Positions 1 to 7,089 of a DNA stretch of 13,986 bases are shown piece after piece. This DNA comes from CACKLF01 sp002725175 (GTDB lineage Bacteria; Pseudomonadota; Alphaproteobacteria; Rhodobacterales; Rhodobacteraceae): positions 1-13,986 of the forward strand of contig PBQX02000025.1 of the NCBI GenBank assembly GCA_002725175.2. Reading direction: 5' to 3'. The position numbers and the translations under genes are program-made. Numbering within the stretch: the stretch's first letter is position 1; each line of letters starts with the position of its first letter. The notes beneath the pieces were generated by a model. It was given only the letters and a program-made list of their open reading frames with translations. It had not been told where the DNA came from and searched no databases.

Positions 1-747
1 AACGCCATCCCAGGGGCCTTTGGAGTCACCATAAATCTGATTGATGTTAAAGGTACCTTGATCATACCAACCTTTTTCCTTAGCTACTTCCACTAAGTTG
101 CGAGAATAAAGAAAATCAGGGTGGTTGGGGACGTCTATTGGTATTTCTTGGATATATCCTGGTCTCGAAGCTCTAATAGTATTATCTCCCAGTCGCTCTG
201 CAGCCCATAAGCCTAGTCCACCTGCAAATTGAATGACTACCCAGGCTTCCTTTGAGTCGGCAATTATATGTGAATTTCCACCATAGGTACTTTCACCAAA
301 TTGGCCTGTAAGATCTGCAATTATCTGCACACCTTCCCGCGCACTTTTTGAGCGCTCCAGTACAATTTTAGAGAGGTCACTATAATTGGGCCCAGTCTGG
401 TCCTTTGGGGTCATATCTATAAGCTCTCTTCTGGACGGAGACCAAATATCTCGGACTGCAACTCCATACTCATTTAAACCTCCATTTGTAATTGGAGCAG
501 GGACTCCCTTATAGTAAGAATAGTTGACGCGAATGTTATGTGCTGTGTTTTGAACTTCGGGTATTTTGGTTAATTTTCCTGGCATTTCAGAATCTTTAGT
601 AACTCCAACAACCATGGAATCATTCTTAGAATGATTTTTTCTTGGATGAATTTCTAGCCAATGGCTAGATGGCTCATCTCCATAACCCGCAAGCCACGCA
701 TGACCCGTACTTGAAAGATTTTTTCCTACATATATCCCGTAGCTCAT
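1..747 (-). CDS. C69/U34-like Ntn-hydrolase (dipeptidase or amidohydrolase family), C-terminus beyond window
   Basis: An open frame of 249 codons runs from an ATG at 745-747 to the window edge without a stop, so the 3' part is missing. An AGGAAA ribosome-binding site lies about 6 bases before the ATG and supports this start. The protein begins MSYGIYVGKNLSSTG and later has NGGLNEYGVAVRD, MTPKDQTGPNYSDL and YGGNSHIIADSKEAWVV. These resemble the N-terminal-nucleophile peptidases annotated as C69/U34 dipeptidases, which cleave amide bonds using the N-terminal side chain after Met removal. The usual Cys (C-x-x-I-x-V-G-K) is replaced by Ser2 here. No signal peptide is seen, so a cytoplasmic enzyme is likely. 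It is the last visible gene of a minus-strand run behind an EamA transporter and an MmgE/PrpD protein, 85 bases after the transporter stop. Family placement is by motif resemblance; the substrate is unknown and could be a dipeptide or another amide. Confidence 0.72.
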   Translation of the reverse strand, partial: MSYGIYVGKNLSSTGHAWLAGYGDEPSSHWLEIHPRKNHSKNDSMVVGVTKDSEMPGKLTKIPEVQNTAHNIRVNYSYYKGVPAPITNGGLNEYGVAVRDIWSPSRRELIDMTPKDQTGPNYSDLSKIVLERSKSAREGVQIIADLTGQFGESTYGGNSHIIADSKEAWVVIQFAGGLGLWAAERLGDNTIRASRPGYIQEIPIDVPNHPDFLYSRNLVEVAKEKGWYDQGTFNINQIYGDSKGPWDGV

Positions 748-832
748 GAGTTTTTCCTAATCTATAAAATCAAAATATATCTGGTTACTTTAGAAGTGTT
801 TACACAATAGCAAAATATAAAATTATAGTTTA

Positions 833-1717
833 TTAATTTTTCTGTGATGAGCTACTTACCGCAATAGCTCCAGTCAAAATGAGTGCCAGTCCAAGAAACG
901 CTTCTACAGAGAGCCTTTCCTTAAGAATTATAAAACCTAATATGATTGCCACTACAGGGAAGAAAAGAGGTACCAGAGAAACTCTTGCAGCGCCAACCCT
1001 TTTGACAGCTAAAAAGTAAAGGCTCATGGCAAAGGCAGTAGCAATACCAACCCAAACCATTGCACCTATTGCAACCCCACTCACTTCAATCGCTGGAGAA
1101 TTTTCAAAATAAAATGCTAAAGGTAGAAGGATTATTGATCCAAAAATCATTTGCCCAGTAGCCATTGCTGGAGGTGCCAGTTTAGGATGATGGCGTGCAT
1201 AGATTGCTCCCAATGTATGACTAATTGGTGCGAGCAGAGTAATAAGACCACCTAATAATTGGTCGGTAGCATTAGCAAGGACTGATGGTCCAATTAAGAT
1301 AACAATACCCATAAATCCAATTATACTACCTATAAGGCGTCTTGAAGTAAGTCGCTCTTCCTTAAGAAATAGAGGTGCTAATATAACGGACATTATCGGA
1401 CTAGTTCCGAATAAAATACCGGCTAGTCCACTTTCTATATGTTGTTGNCCCCAAGCGACTGTACCAAAAGGTATTGCTGCAGTTAGAACTCCAAGCCAGA
1501 AAAAAACAATCCATTCCTTTCTTGATCTAGGCATCTTGGCGCCAAAAAACATCATTAGTGCCCAGCAAATTGGTGCCGCCACCATGGCGCGGGCAGCAGC
1601 NACGGTGAATGGATGAACTTCCGAAACGGCAATGTTCATGAAAACGAATGTGCTGCCTAGCAAGAGAGCCGCTAGACCTAATATTGCCCAATCAAGTATA
1701 GTCATTGGTTTAATCAT
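833..1717 (-). CDS. EamA/DMT-superfamily transporter, ten membrane segments
   Basis: This 294-residue protein is almost entirely hydrophobic, with about ten predicted membrane helices arranged as two EamA repeats (roughly residues 10-140 and 152-288). Typical features are a first helix ending GSTFVFMNIAV, the loop LFLKEERLTSRRLIGSIIGFMGIVIL closing the first repeat, and the parallel FFPVVAIILGFIILKERLSVEAFLGLALILTGA closing the second. Length and layout match inner-membrane drug/metabolite transporters, often exporters of amino acids or small metabolites; the substrate cannot be read from sequence. The ATG at 1715-1717 has only a weak ribosome-binding site, and a second in-frame ATG at 1703-1705 is possible. 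Two codons contain an N. The gene lies 100 bases downstream of the MmgE/PrpD stop and 85 bases upstream of the C69-like hydrolase, all on the minus strand, suggesting one transcription unit or closely linked units. Confidence 0.88.
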   Translation of the reverse strand: MIKPMTILDWAILGLAALLLGSTFVFMNIAVSEVHPFTXAAARAMVAAPICWALMMFFGAKMPRSRKEWIVFFWLGVLTAAIPFGTVAWXQQHIESGLAGILFGTSPIMSVILAPLFLKEERLTSRRLIGSIIGFMGIVILIGPSVLANATDQLLGGLITLLAPISHTLGAIYARHHPKLAPPAMATGQMIFGSIILLPLAFYFENSPAIEVSGVAIGAMVWVGIATAFAMSLYFLAVKRVGAARVSLVPLFFPVVAIILGFIILKERLSVEAFLGLALILTGAIAVSSSSQKN

Positions 1718-1772
1718 GATTTAACCTGTAAACACCATTTCTAATTCATTTCTAAGAGCTGGTTTTAATTTC

Positions 1773-1778
1773 ATTATA
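1773..1778 (-). promoter_or_regulatory. Possible -10 element upstream of the EamA transporter gene
   Basis: In the 100-base spacer before the transporter gene, the minus strand reads TTTGCTATATAATG. It contains TATAAT (these coordinates) and an overlapping TG-C-TATATA that would be an extended -10 form. A -35 box at the proper distance is poor and includes an N (near 1796-1801). It may give the transporter and the C69-like gene their own promoter, but AT-rich spacers produce such matches easily. Confidence 0.22.
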
Positions 1779-1817
1779 TAGCAAACTACTATTAGTGNTA
1801 TAATTCCTTAGATACGG

Positions 1818-3164
1818 TTAGTGATCAGAAGCTTCTCTAAAAAATTTCAAAACATCTGAGGTTTGTGGCCATTTTAATAGATTTTGAAAACGTTCTGCAG
1901 AATATCCGGTAATTGATTGGAATTTACCTGAGAGCTGATCCAAATTCATTGGATTTTGTGGAGAGCCTAGTGGGAATGCACACTTAGATTCAATTAATTC
2001 TCCGCCTTCTAATTTTATTGAAAGGTGATCTGGCTGNTCGGGATCAAAATTAAGAGAAAGGTTACGTGCTGGCTCAGTTTTAACAAAAACTTTTTNTATT
2101 AGTTGTTGTATCTCAGATTTTTCCCAAAAGGAATTTTCATAATCTNTAAGTGTAAGAGTACCATCGATCAATATTTTTGCNAGACATGCAGGTAGAGAGA
2201 ATAAGGCTTCATTATGATTTTGAGGTATTTTGAAAGGTAATATCGCATAATGAAAATCAGGCATAACGACTCGAACTTCAGTAATTTGATCTAATTGGTT
2301 CTTTAGCCTTTTTCGGATATCTAATGCAGCTGTAATAGCTCGGTGAGTGTAGCTGCATACTGGCCAAGGCTTCAAATACACACCATGCTCTAGTAACGCC
2401 CATTTATTACCAATTTTGTTNTCTATTAGATCAATGCGATCTTTATCATNCTGNCCAAGTAAGGCAAAAAAACCGCTATCACTCTCTATTATATCCAAAT
2501 TACCCGTGGCTCCACTTTCAGCTANAACTGCAGCTTCAAGTCCCGCCCGTGCAGCAAAGCCNGTTTGAATNCNCTTAGCATTTGAACCAAATTGGGCAGT
2601 GTAACCNATTGCCTGAGAGACTGCTATTGCGAGAGCNTTACTGGTTTGCTCTTTAGACAAATGTAAAAGCCGGGATACTGCTGCAGCTGCTCCAATAGCA
2701 CCGAGAGTTGCAGTAGAGTGNAAACCTCGTGCGTAGTGTTCCAGGGTTATAGCTTGTCCCAGCTGCATGATTACTTCCACACCAACTGCGTAAGCGATAA
2801 GAAGCTCTGTACCACTTGTTTTTTGAAGATGGCTTGCAGAAAGCATGGCAGGTAGAATCACAACGGTGGGGTGCGTGTTCCCAGGGGCTTCATAGTCATC
2901 GAAATCCCAAGCGTGGCCAGCTACAGAATTGCAAACCGTTGCACTCTGAAGATTTAGTAATTTATTGGTTCCAAACAATGTCGAGTCACCAGAGCCAAAT
3001 TTTTTAAATGATTTGTAACTNCTTATAGCAACCTGACTGTTGCTCCCGGCAATGATACAACCAAAACAATCAGCAATTACAGGNGTTATAAGTTCAGTAA
3101 GAAGATTGTTGAGTTTAGCTGTTATAGCAAACTCGGCCAAAATTTTCGTAGTATTTACGGGCAT
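1818..3164 (-). CDS. MmgE/PrpD family protein (2-methylcitrate-dehydratase-like fold)
   Basis: The frame can be opened by a TTG at 3195-3197, but ATGs at 3171-3173 and 3162-3164 are better. I choose 3164, giving about 448 residues beginning MPVNTTKILAEFA, preceded at a suitable distance by GGATGG. The product matches MmgE/PrpD proteins: the N-terminal helical domain carries NSVAGHAWDFDDYEAPGNTH followed by VVILPAMLSASH, the middle HSTATLGAIGAAAA, and the second domain KPWPVCSYTHRAITAALDIR. The family includes 2-methylcitrate dehydratase, aconitate decarboxylase and many uncharacterised members, and length fits (about 450). It contains 16 Ns, 11 at third codon positions by my count. It is read divergently from the transporter operon. 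No other methylcitrate-cycle gene (prpB, prpC, acnD) is visible, so propionate metabolism is not supported; a dehydratase or isomerase step on a hydroxy acid is only a guess. Confidence 0.85.
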   Translation of the reverse strand: MPVNTTKILAEFAITAKLNNLLTELIXPVIADCFGCIIAGSNSQVAIXSYKSFKKFGSGDSTLFGTNKLLNLQSATVCNSVAGHAWDFDDYEAPGNTHPTVVILPAMLSASHLQKTSGTELLIAYAVGVEVIMQLGQAITLEHYARGXHSTATLGAIGAAAAVSRLLHLSKEQTSXALAIAVSQAXGYTAQFGSNAKXIQXGFAARAGLEAAVXAESGATGNLDIIESDSGFFALLXQXDKDRIDLIXNKIGNKWALLEHGVYLKPWPVCSYTHRAITAALDIRKRLKNQLDQITEVRVVMPDFHYAILPFKIPQNHNEALFSLPACXAKILIDGTLTLXDYENSFWEKSEIQQLIXKVFVKTEPARNLSLNFDPXQPDHLSIKLEGGELIESKCAFPLGSPQNPMNLDQLSGKFQSITGYSAERFQNLLKWPQTSDVLKFFREASDH

Positions 3165-3181
3165 AGCTACCATCCACTTCN

Positions 3182-3209
3182 TATTTAAACTTTTCAAATT
3201 AATTTAAGC
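3182..3209 (-). promoter_or_regulatory. Possible promoter of the MmgE/PrpD gene
   Basis: On the minus strand TTGCTT (3204-3209) is followed after about 18 bases by TAAATA (3182-3187). Transcription would then begin near 3175, placing the ATG at 3162-3164 as first usable start and excluding the upstream TTG. Both boxes are imperfect matches to the housekeeping consensus in very AT-rich DNA, so this is weak. Confidence 0.22.
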
Positions 3210-3227
3210 AAAGTCAATTAATTACTA

Positions 3228-3265
3228 TGTTACAAAAAAATCCANTAAGTGAATTTATTGTAACA
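3228..3265. promoter_or_regulatory. Paired TGTWACA dyads in the divergent intergenic region, candidate operator
   Basis: The spacer between the divergently read MmgE/PrpD and substrate-binding-protein genes holds TGTTACAA (3228-3235) and its exact inverse TTGTAACA (3258-3265). Each copy is itself a small palindrome with an odd centre; the right one extends to TTGTAACAA (3258-3266), perfectly symmetric. The copies are about 31 bases apart, near three helical turns, and lie between the start sites of both arms. This is the layout expected for a regulator binding two sites on one DNA face. The dyads are seen; the regulator and function are inferred, and no regulator gene is in the window. Confidence 0.35.
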
Positions 3266-3270
3266 AAATA

Positions 3271-3298
3271 TTGAAATGTNAAAAAATAGTGCTAACGT
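3271..3298 (+). promoter_or_regulatory. Possible promoter of the transporter/catabolic operon
   Basis: TTGAAA (3271-3276) is followed after 16 bases by TAACGT (3293-3298), upstream of the substrate-binding-protein start. The -10 box is poor. The TGTWACA dyads lie just upstream of this -35, a position that would suit an activator. A perfect 10-base palindrome TAGATATCTA (3306-3315) sits between this candidate and the ribosome-binding site. Confidence 0.22.
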
Positions 3299-3320
3299 AT
3301 TTAAATAGATATCTAAAAAT

Positions 3321-3326
3321 AGGGAG
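3321..3326 (+). promoter_or_regulatory. Ribosome-binding site of the substrate-binding protein
   Basis: AGGGAG lies 6 bases before the ATG at 3333. It is a strong site and fixes this ATG as the start, rather than the in-frame ATG at 3345. Confidence 0.7.
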
Positions 3327-3332
3327 AAAAGC

Positions 3333-4511
3333 ATGAATTCTTTTATGAAAAGACGCGATTTTATTAAGAAATCTTTGACAGTTGCTGCGACCACGGCNGC
3401 TCTTGGAGGNTTTGCAAGNAGGGCATCAGCATCAGGTCATTTAAAAATTGGGGTAATGATTCCATTAAGTGGTCCTGCTGGACTTTTTGGACCAGCATCA
3501 AAAAATGTCTCTGAAATGGCAGCAGCTGAAATTAATGCAGCAGGCGGCATATTAGGAAGGCAAGTAGAAATTGTTTTAGGTGATGCAGGTCTATCTCCAT
3601 CCGAAGTAGCTCAAACTGCTTTAAAGCTTTGGCGNGGGGAAGGTTGTGAGGCATTTATAGGAATGCATGACAGCGCTGTCCGTGGGGCATTAATAAATGT
3701 ATTCAAGGCTCAAGTGCCTTATGTTTACTGCCCAAATTATGAAGGNGGTGAGTGTGCTGATGGAGTTTATTACGTTGGTGAAACACCAGCACAATCCGTG
3801 GTGCCTTCGATCGAATGGTTAGCTGCTGAAAAGAAAGTAAAAAAATTCTATCTCATAGGTAATGACTATAACTGGCCACGGGATACAAATGCTATAGCAA
3901 AAGAAACAATAGCGAATTTAGGTGGTGAGGTTGTTGGTGAAGAATATATGCCGTTTACTGTCGACAATTTTGATTCAAGTCTCGCAAAAATGAAAGAAAC
4001 AGGAGCCGAATTAGTCATTATAACTTTGGTTGGAGGAGCTTCAGTATCTTTTAATCGTGCTTTTGCAAGTTTTGGCCTTTCGGAAAATGTTTTACGTTTC
4101 GGCACGCTTATAGATGAGAACACCTTGATGGGAATTGGGGCTGAAAACTCAAAGAATATTTATTCTGCAGCCGGATATTTTGCAAATGTTCAGACTGACG
4201 CTGCCAAGGCATTTGCGCAAGGCTATGCTTCAAAATTTGGTAGTGATGCTGCGGTACTTAATGCTCTTAGTCAATCCTGTTACGATGGCTTAATCGCACT
4301 TGATACAATTGCAGAAAGAGCTGGTGCATTAGATACAAAAGCTATGGATAAAGCAGCTGAAGGTATGGAGTACGATGGACCAAGGGGCCATGGCACGATG
4401 AAAAATCGACATTTGGCGATGGATATTTATTTAGCTAATGCCGTTGGTGCTGAGTTCAAAATTGTTCAATCATTTAAAAACCAGGAACCAGGTAATTTTT
4501 GCAAGGCCTAA
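3333..4511 (+). CDS. ABC transporter substrate-binding protein, AmiC/UrtA-like (Peripla_BP_6)
   Basis: This 392-residue periplasmic binding protein captures the substrate for the permease/ATPase genes that follow. The N-terminus MKRRDFIKKS followed by a hydrophobic stretch and ASASG is a Tat-type signal; cleavage is probably near residue 33. The mature part starts HLKIGVMIPLSGPAGLFGPA and has the type I fold sequence of the Leu/Ile/Val family. The segment NYEGGECADGVYYVGETPAQ, then FYLIGNDYNWPRDTNAIAKE, is closer to amide and urea binders (AmiC, FmdD, UrtA) than to LivJ, which suggests a small amide or urea-like ligand. Several N codons resolve anyway (GCN Ala, GGN Gly, CGN Arg). It is the first gene of the plus-strand operon; the next gene starts 3 bases after its TAA. 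Ligand assignment is inference; binding-protein identity is firm. Confidence 0.92.
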   Translation: MNSFMKRRDFIKKSLTVAATTXALGXFAXRASASGHLKIGVMIPLSGPAGLFGPASKNVSEMAAAEINAAGGILGRQVEIVLGDAGLSPSEVAQTALKLWXGEGCEAFIGMHDSAVRGALINVFKAQVPYVYCPNYEXGECADGVYYVGETPAQSVVPSIEWLAAEKKVKKFYLIGNDYNWPRDTNAIAKETIANLGGEVVGEEYMPFTVDNFDSSLAKMKETGAELVIITLVGGASVSFNRAFASFGLSENVLRFGTLIDENTLMGIGAENSKNIYSAAGYFANVQTDAAKAFAQGYASKFGSDAAVLNALSQSCYDGLIALDTIAERAGALDTKAMDKAAEGMEYDGPRGHGTMKNRHLAMDIYLANAVGAEFKIVQSFKNQEPGNFCKA

Positions 4512-4514
4512 AAA

Positions 4515-5366
4515 GTGGAGGCATTTGCAACCTTTCTGTTAAATTTTGTATATGTCTCTGCAATCCTAGCGCTTGTAGCGCTAGGATTGGCCATGGTTTT
4601 TGGTCTGCTTGGTGTAATGAATATGGCTCATGGCGAGTTTGTAATGCTTGGAGCTTATAGTGCATATGTGGTCCAGACGGCGCAAATTTCTTTTTTTTGG
4701 GCGATACCTTTAGCTATATTTGTGTCTGCAATATTGGGGTTTTTGATTGAATGGTCTGTAATTAGGCATCTCTACAACCGAACATTTGATACTCTTTTAG
4801 CAACGTGGGGATTAGCAATTTTAATTCGTAAGGGCGTTGAGGTAGTGTTTACTCGTGATTATAAAAGTGTTAATCAAGTCGTGCCGGGCACCGTGGAAAT
4901 ATTTGGTGTCAATTACCCTGCATACAGGCTTATTTTAATTTCAATTATCATCGGTATTTTTGTGGTTCTCTTACTATGGTATCAAAGAAGTAAAGTNGGT
5001 CTCAGGGTTAGGGCTATGGTTCAAAATCCAGGACTCGCTGCTGCGATAGGGATNGATATAGCAATACTTTCTAGAGTTACATTTGTTATTGGTGTATCGA
5101 CAGCTGGACTGGCTGGCGCTCTATTAGCGCCTTTAGTGAGGGTAGAGCCTTACATTGGCCTTGATTACCTTTTGTCTTCATTCTTCATTTTAGTAGTTGG
5201 AGGTTTGGGAAGCATTGAAGGTCTTTTAATTGGATCAACCATAATNGGTGGGACGGATGCCGTTATTTCAACAATNTTTGATAAAACTGCTGGTTATATG
5301 TCAGTTTTGATAATTTCAATTCTATTTTTATGGTTGCGCCCAGATGGCATTTTCTATCGTCGTTAA
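4515..5366 (+). CDS. LivH/UrtB-type ABC transporter permease
   Basis: This 283-residue inner-membrane protein has about eight hydrophobic segments and the family signature GLAMVFGLLGVMNMAHGEFVMLGAY near residues 24-48, plus the cytoplasmic loop GLRVRAMVQNPGLAAAIG and LAGALLAPLVRVEPYIGLDYLLSSFFILVVGGLGSIEG. It would pair with the permease half of the next gene to form the channel of a hydrophobic-amino-acid/amide-type importer. The start is a GTG at 4515, 3 bases after the binding-protein stop; later ATGs would remove the first helix. The ribosome-binding site is weak (AAGG at 4503-4506, inside the upstream gene), suggesting translational coupling. The 3' end overlaps the next gene by 23 bases. 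A perfect 13-base inverted repeat sits in its first codons (separate entry). Confidence 0.93.
   Translation: MEAFATFLLNFVYVSAILALVALGLAMVFGLLGVMNMAHGEFVMLGAYSAYVVQTAQISFFWAIPLAIFVSAILGFLIEWSVIRHLYNRTFDTLLATWGLAILIRKGVEVVFTRDYKSVNQVVPGTVEIFGVNYPAYRLILISIIIGIFVVLLLWYQRSKXGLRVRAMVQNPGLAAAIGXDIAILSRVTFVIGVSTAGLAGALLAPLVRVEPYIGLDYLLSSFFILVVGGLGSIEGLLIGSTIXGGTDAVISTXFDKTAGYMSVLIISILFLWLRPDGIFYRR
4561..4589 (+). repeat. Perfect 13-bp hairpin inside the start of the permease gene
   Basis: CAATCCTAGCGCT (4561-4573), loop TGT, then its exact complement AGCGCTAGGATTG (4577-4589). Transcribed, this gives a 13-base-pair stem with a three-base loop, 46 bases after the first base of the GTG start. No U-run follows, so it is not a classical terminator. 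It encodes part of the first membrane helix (A-I-L-A-L-V-A-L-G-L). Placed just after the binding-protein gene, it could protect upstream mRNA from 3' decay or slow ribosomes, giving more binding protein than permease. The repeat is seen; its role is inferred. Confidence 0.6.
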
Positions 5367-7089
5367 ACTAAGTTTACTTAGTCTGTTAATTGCCTTCCCA
5401 TTTGTGACTAATAGTTATTCAGCATATCAATTGGGCTTATACCTTCTTTATGGAATTGTCGGCCAGGGTATTGCCCTATGTTGGGGGAAAGGTGGTTTTT
5501 TGCCTTTGGGGCAGGCACTTTTTTTTGGAATTGGAGCNTACATATCTGGATTAATGCTGCAAAATGATGTTGGCTGGGGATTAGTTATAGTTACATTATT
5601 TTTGGCGATAGTTATCCCATTTTTGCTAGCAGGGGTCGTTGGGGTGCTTGTTTTTAATCGGCAGATCGGATCTGGGCCATACTTCTCTTTNATTACTTTA
5701 GCACTCGCACTTGTTGGTTTTCAGTTAGCTAATTCACAGGTCTGGTTAACTGGTGGATTTAATGGTTTAACTGGAATTAATGGTCTCCCAAATATTGATA
5801 GTTTTGGTAGCCTATATTTTGTTATAGTTGGAGCTTTAGTTTTAACAACAATCATTCTTAGTAAAATTATGGGTTCGCCATTCGGATTACTTTTAGAAGC
5901 CGTTCGTGAGAACGAGGAAAGATTACAATTTCTTGGAAATAATACCAGTTGGATAAAGGCTGCTGCATTTGCGGTCAGTGGTGGTATTGCTGGCCTAGCT
6001 GGTGCTTTTTTTGCACCTCATCAGGGTATTGTNACACCTCAAGTACTAGGCTTTATACTATCCGCTGAATTGGTAATTTGGACTGCAGTTGGGGGTCGTT
6101 TCGGTCTCCTAGGACCAGTAATAGGCGCAGTTCTAATAGGGTTTCTTGCATCTGGTTTGCGAGATGCGTTTGTATATTGGGAAGTAATTGTGGCTTTCGT
6201 TTTTATATTGGTAGTATTGAGGCTGCCCGGAGGGATCGGGGGAATCGGGGTGCATCTCTNCAGAAAAATTGGGTTGAACTTTCANTCATATGGTGAAATT
6301 TCAGAGCGATCAAGATNAGTCCCGGAAGTGGATAAAATTATTACAAGGGAATTAAAGTTTGAAGAAGTGACAATCACCAGAGGCTCTGTTGTAATTCTAG
6401 ACAAACTTTCTTTCAAAATTGAGGGGTTAGGAATTCAATGTTTNATAGGACCTAATGGTGCAGGAAAAACATCTGCTCTTAATGCTTTAACTGGTAAGCT
6501 AGAAGTAGACTCTGGTGAAATTTCCTGGTGTGGGCGTAGTTTAAATAATGTTCGACCATTTCAAACATTAAGTTTGGGNATCGGGAGAAAGTTCCAAGTT
6601 CCATCAATTTTCCCAAATTTAACTATTCGTCAAAATATTGATCTCTCTCTTTGGGTAAACAGATTGAAGAGAAATCAATTACTTTCTATGGTTCCATATA
6701 CTTGGAAAAGTGATCTATTAGAAAAACTTGAAGAAGTTTTTCCTTTTATTTCAGACAAAAGTTTAATTGCTGGATCTCTTTCAGTCGGTGAGAGGCAGAT
6801 GTTAGATTTTACAATGACTGTACTGTCCGAACCTTCCTTAGTTTTGCTGGATGAACCTTGCGCGGGGCTGTCTAAAGCGGAAACCGAAACAATGATAAAA
6901 GCCATTGCTGATCTATCTAAATCCTCTANATCTATGTTNATCATTGTCGAACATGACATGCAGGTCGTAGAGCTTCTGTCTGATAATGTCCTTGTGATGC
7001 ATCAGGGAAAACTCATTGCTCAAGGTTCATTGGCGGAAATTCGATCGAACAAAGATGTGCAAAGAGTATATGCTGGAGGAACAAAATAG
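5344..7089 (+). CDS. LivM-LivG (UrtC-UrtD-like) permease-ATPase fusion
   Basis: This 581-residue protein joins two subunits that are often separate. Residues about 1-315 form a LivM-type permease (YGIVGQGIALCWGKGGFLPLGQALFFGIGAY; VRENEERLQFLGNNTSWIK; GLAGAFFAPHQGI). Residues about 340-581 form an ABC ATPase with Walker A GPNGAGKTS (369-377), Q-loop region GRKFQVPSIFPNLTIRQNI, signature LSVGERQ (479-485), Walker B LVLLDEP (to 505) and switch His537 in EHDM. The GRKFQ-P segment resembles UrtD. The start ATG overlaps the upstream permease gene by 23 bases. One linker codon (6316-6318) reads TNA, so Leu, Ser or a stop; if a stop, these would be two genes, with a possible restart at GTG 6328. Membrane half and ATPase half are certain; the fusion depends on that base. 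Confidence 0.85.
   Translation: MAFSIVVKLSLLSLLIAFPFVTNSYSAYQLGLYLLYGIVGQGIALCWGKGGFLPLGQALFFGIGXYISGLMLQNDVGWGLVIVTLFLAIVIPFLLAGVVGVLVFNRQIGSGPYFSXITLALALVGFQLANSQVWLTGGFNGLTGINGLPNIDSFGSLYFVIVGALVLTTIILSKIMGSPFGLLLEAVRENEERLQFLGNNTSWIKAAAFAVSGGIAGLAGAFFAPHQGIXTPQVLGFILSAELVIWTAVGGRFGLLGPVIGAVLIGFLASGLRDAFVYWEVIVAFVFILVVLRLPGGIGGIGVHLXRKIGLNFXSYGEISERSRXVPEVDKIITRELKFEEVTITRGSVVILDKLSFKIEGLGIQCXIGPNGAGKTSALNALTGKLEVDSGEISWCGRSLNNVRPFQTLSLXIGRKFQVPSIFPNLTIRQNIDLSLWVNRLKRNQLLSMVPYTWKSDLLEKLEEVFPFISDKSLIAGSLSVGERQMLDFTMTVLSEPSLVLLDEPCAGLSKAETETMIKAIADLSKSSXSMXIIVEHDMQVVELLSDNVLVMHQGKLIAQGSLAEIRSNKDVQRVYAGGTK

Noticed and set aside
2816..3007. 63-codon plus-strand frame inside the MmgE/PrpD gene
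   Set aside because: It lies wholly opposite a gene with strong family motifs, and shows no motif of its own; shadow frame.
1818..3197. MmgE/PrpD as the prpD of a methylcitrate cycle
   Set aside because: No prpB, prpC or acnD neighbour is present, and the family is functionally broad.
4561..4589. Permease-gene hairpin as a Rho-independent terminator
   Set aside because: The stem is followed by GCCATGG, not a U-run, and the operon genes continue downstream with tight coupling.
6078..6296. 72-codon alternative frame inside the LivM-LivG fusion gene
   Set aside because: Overlaps conserved permease sequence in another frame; no domain or ribosome-binding site.
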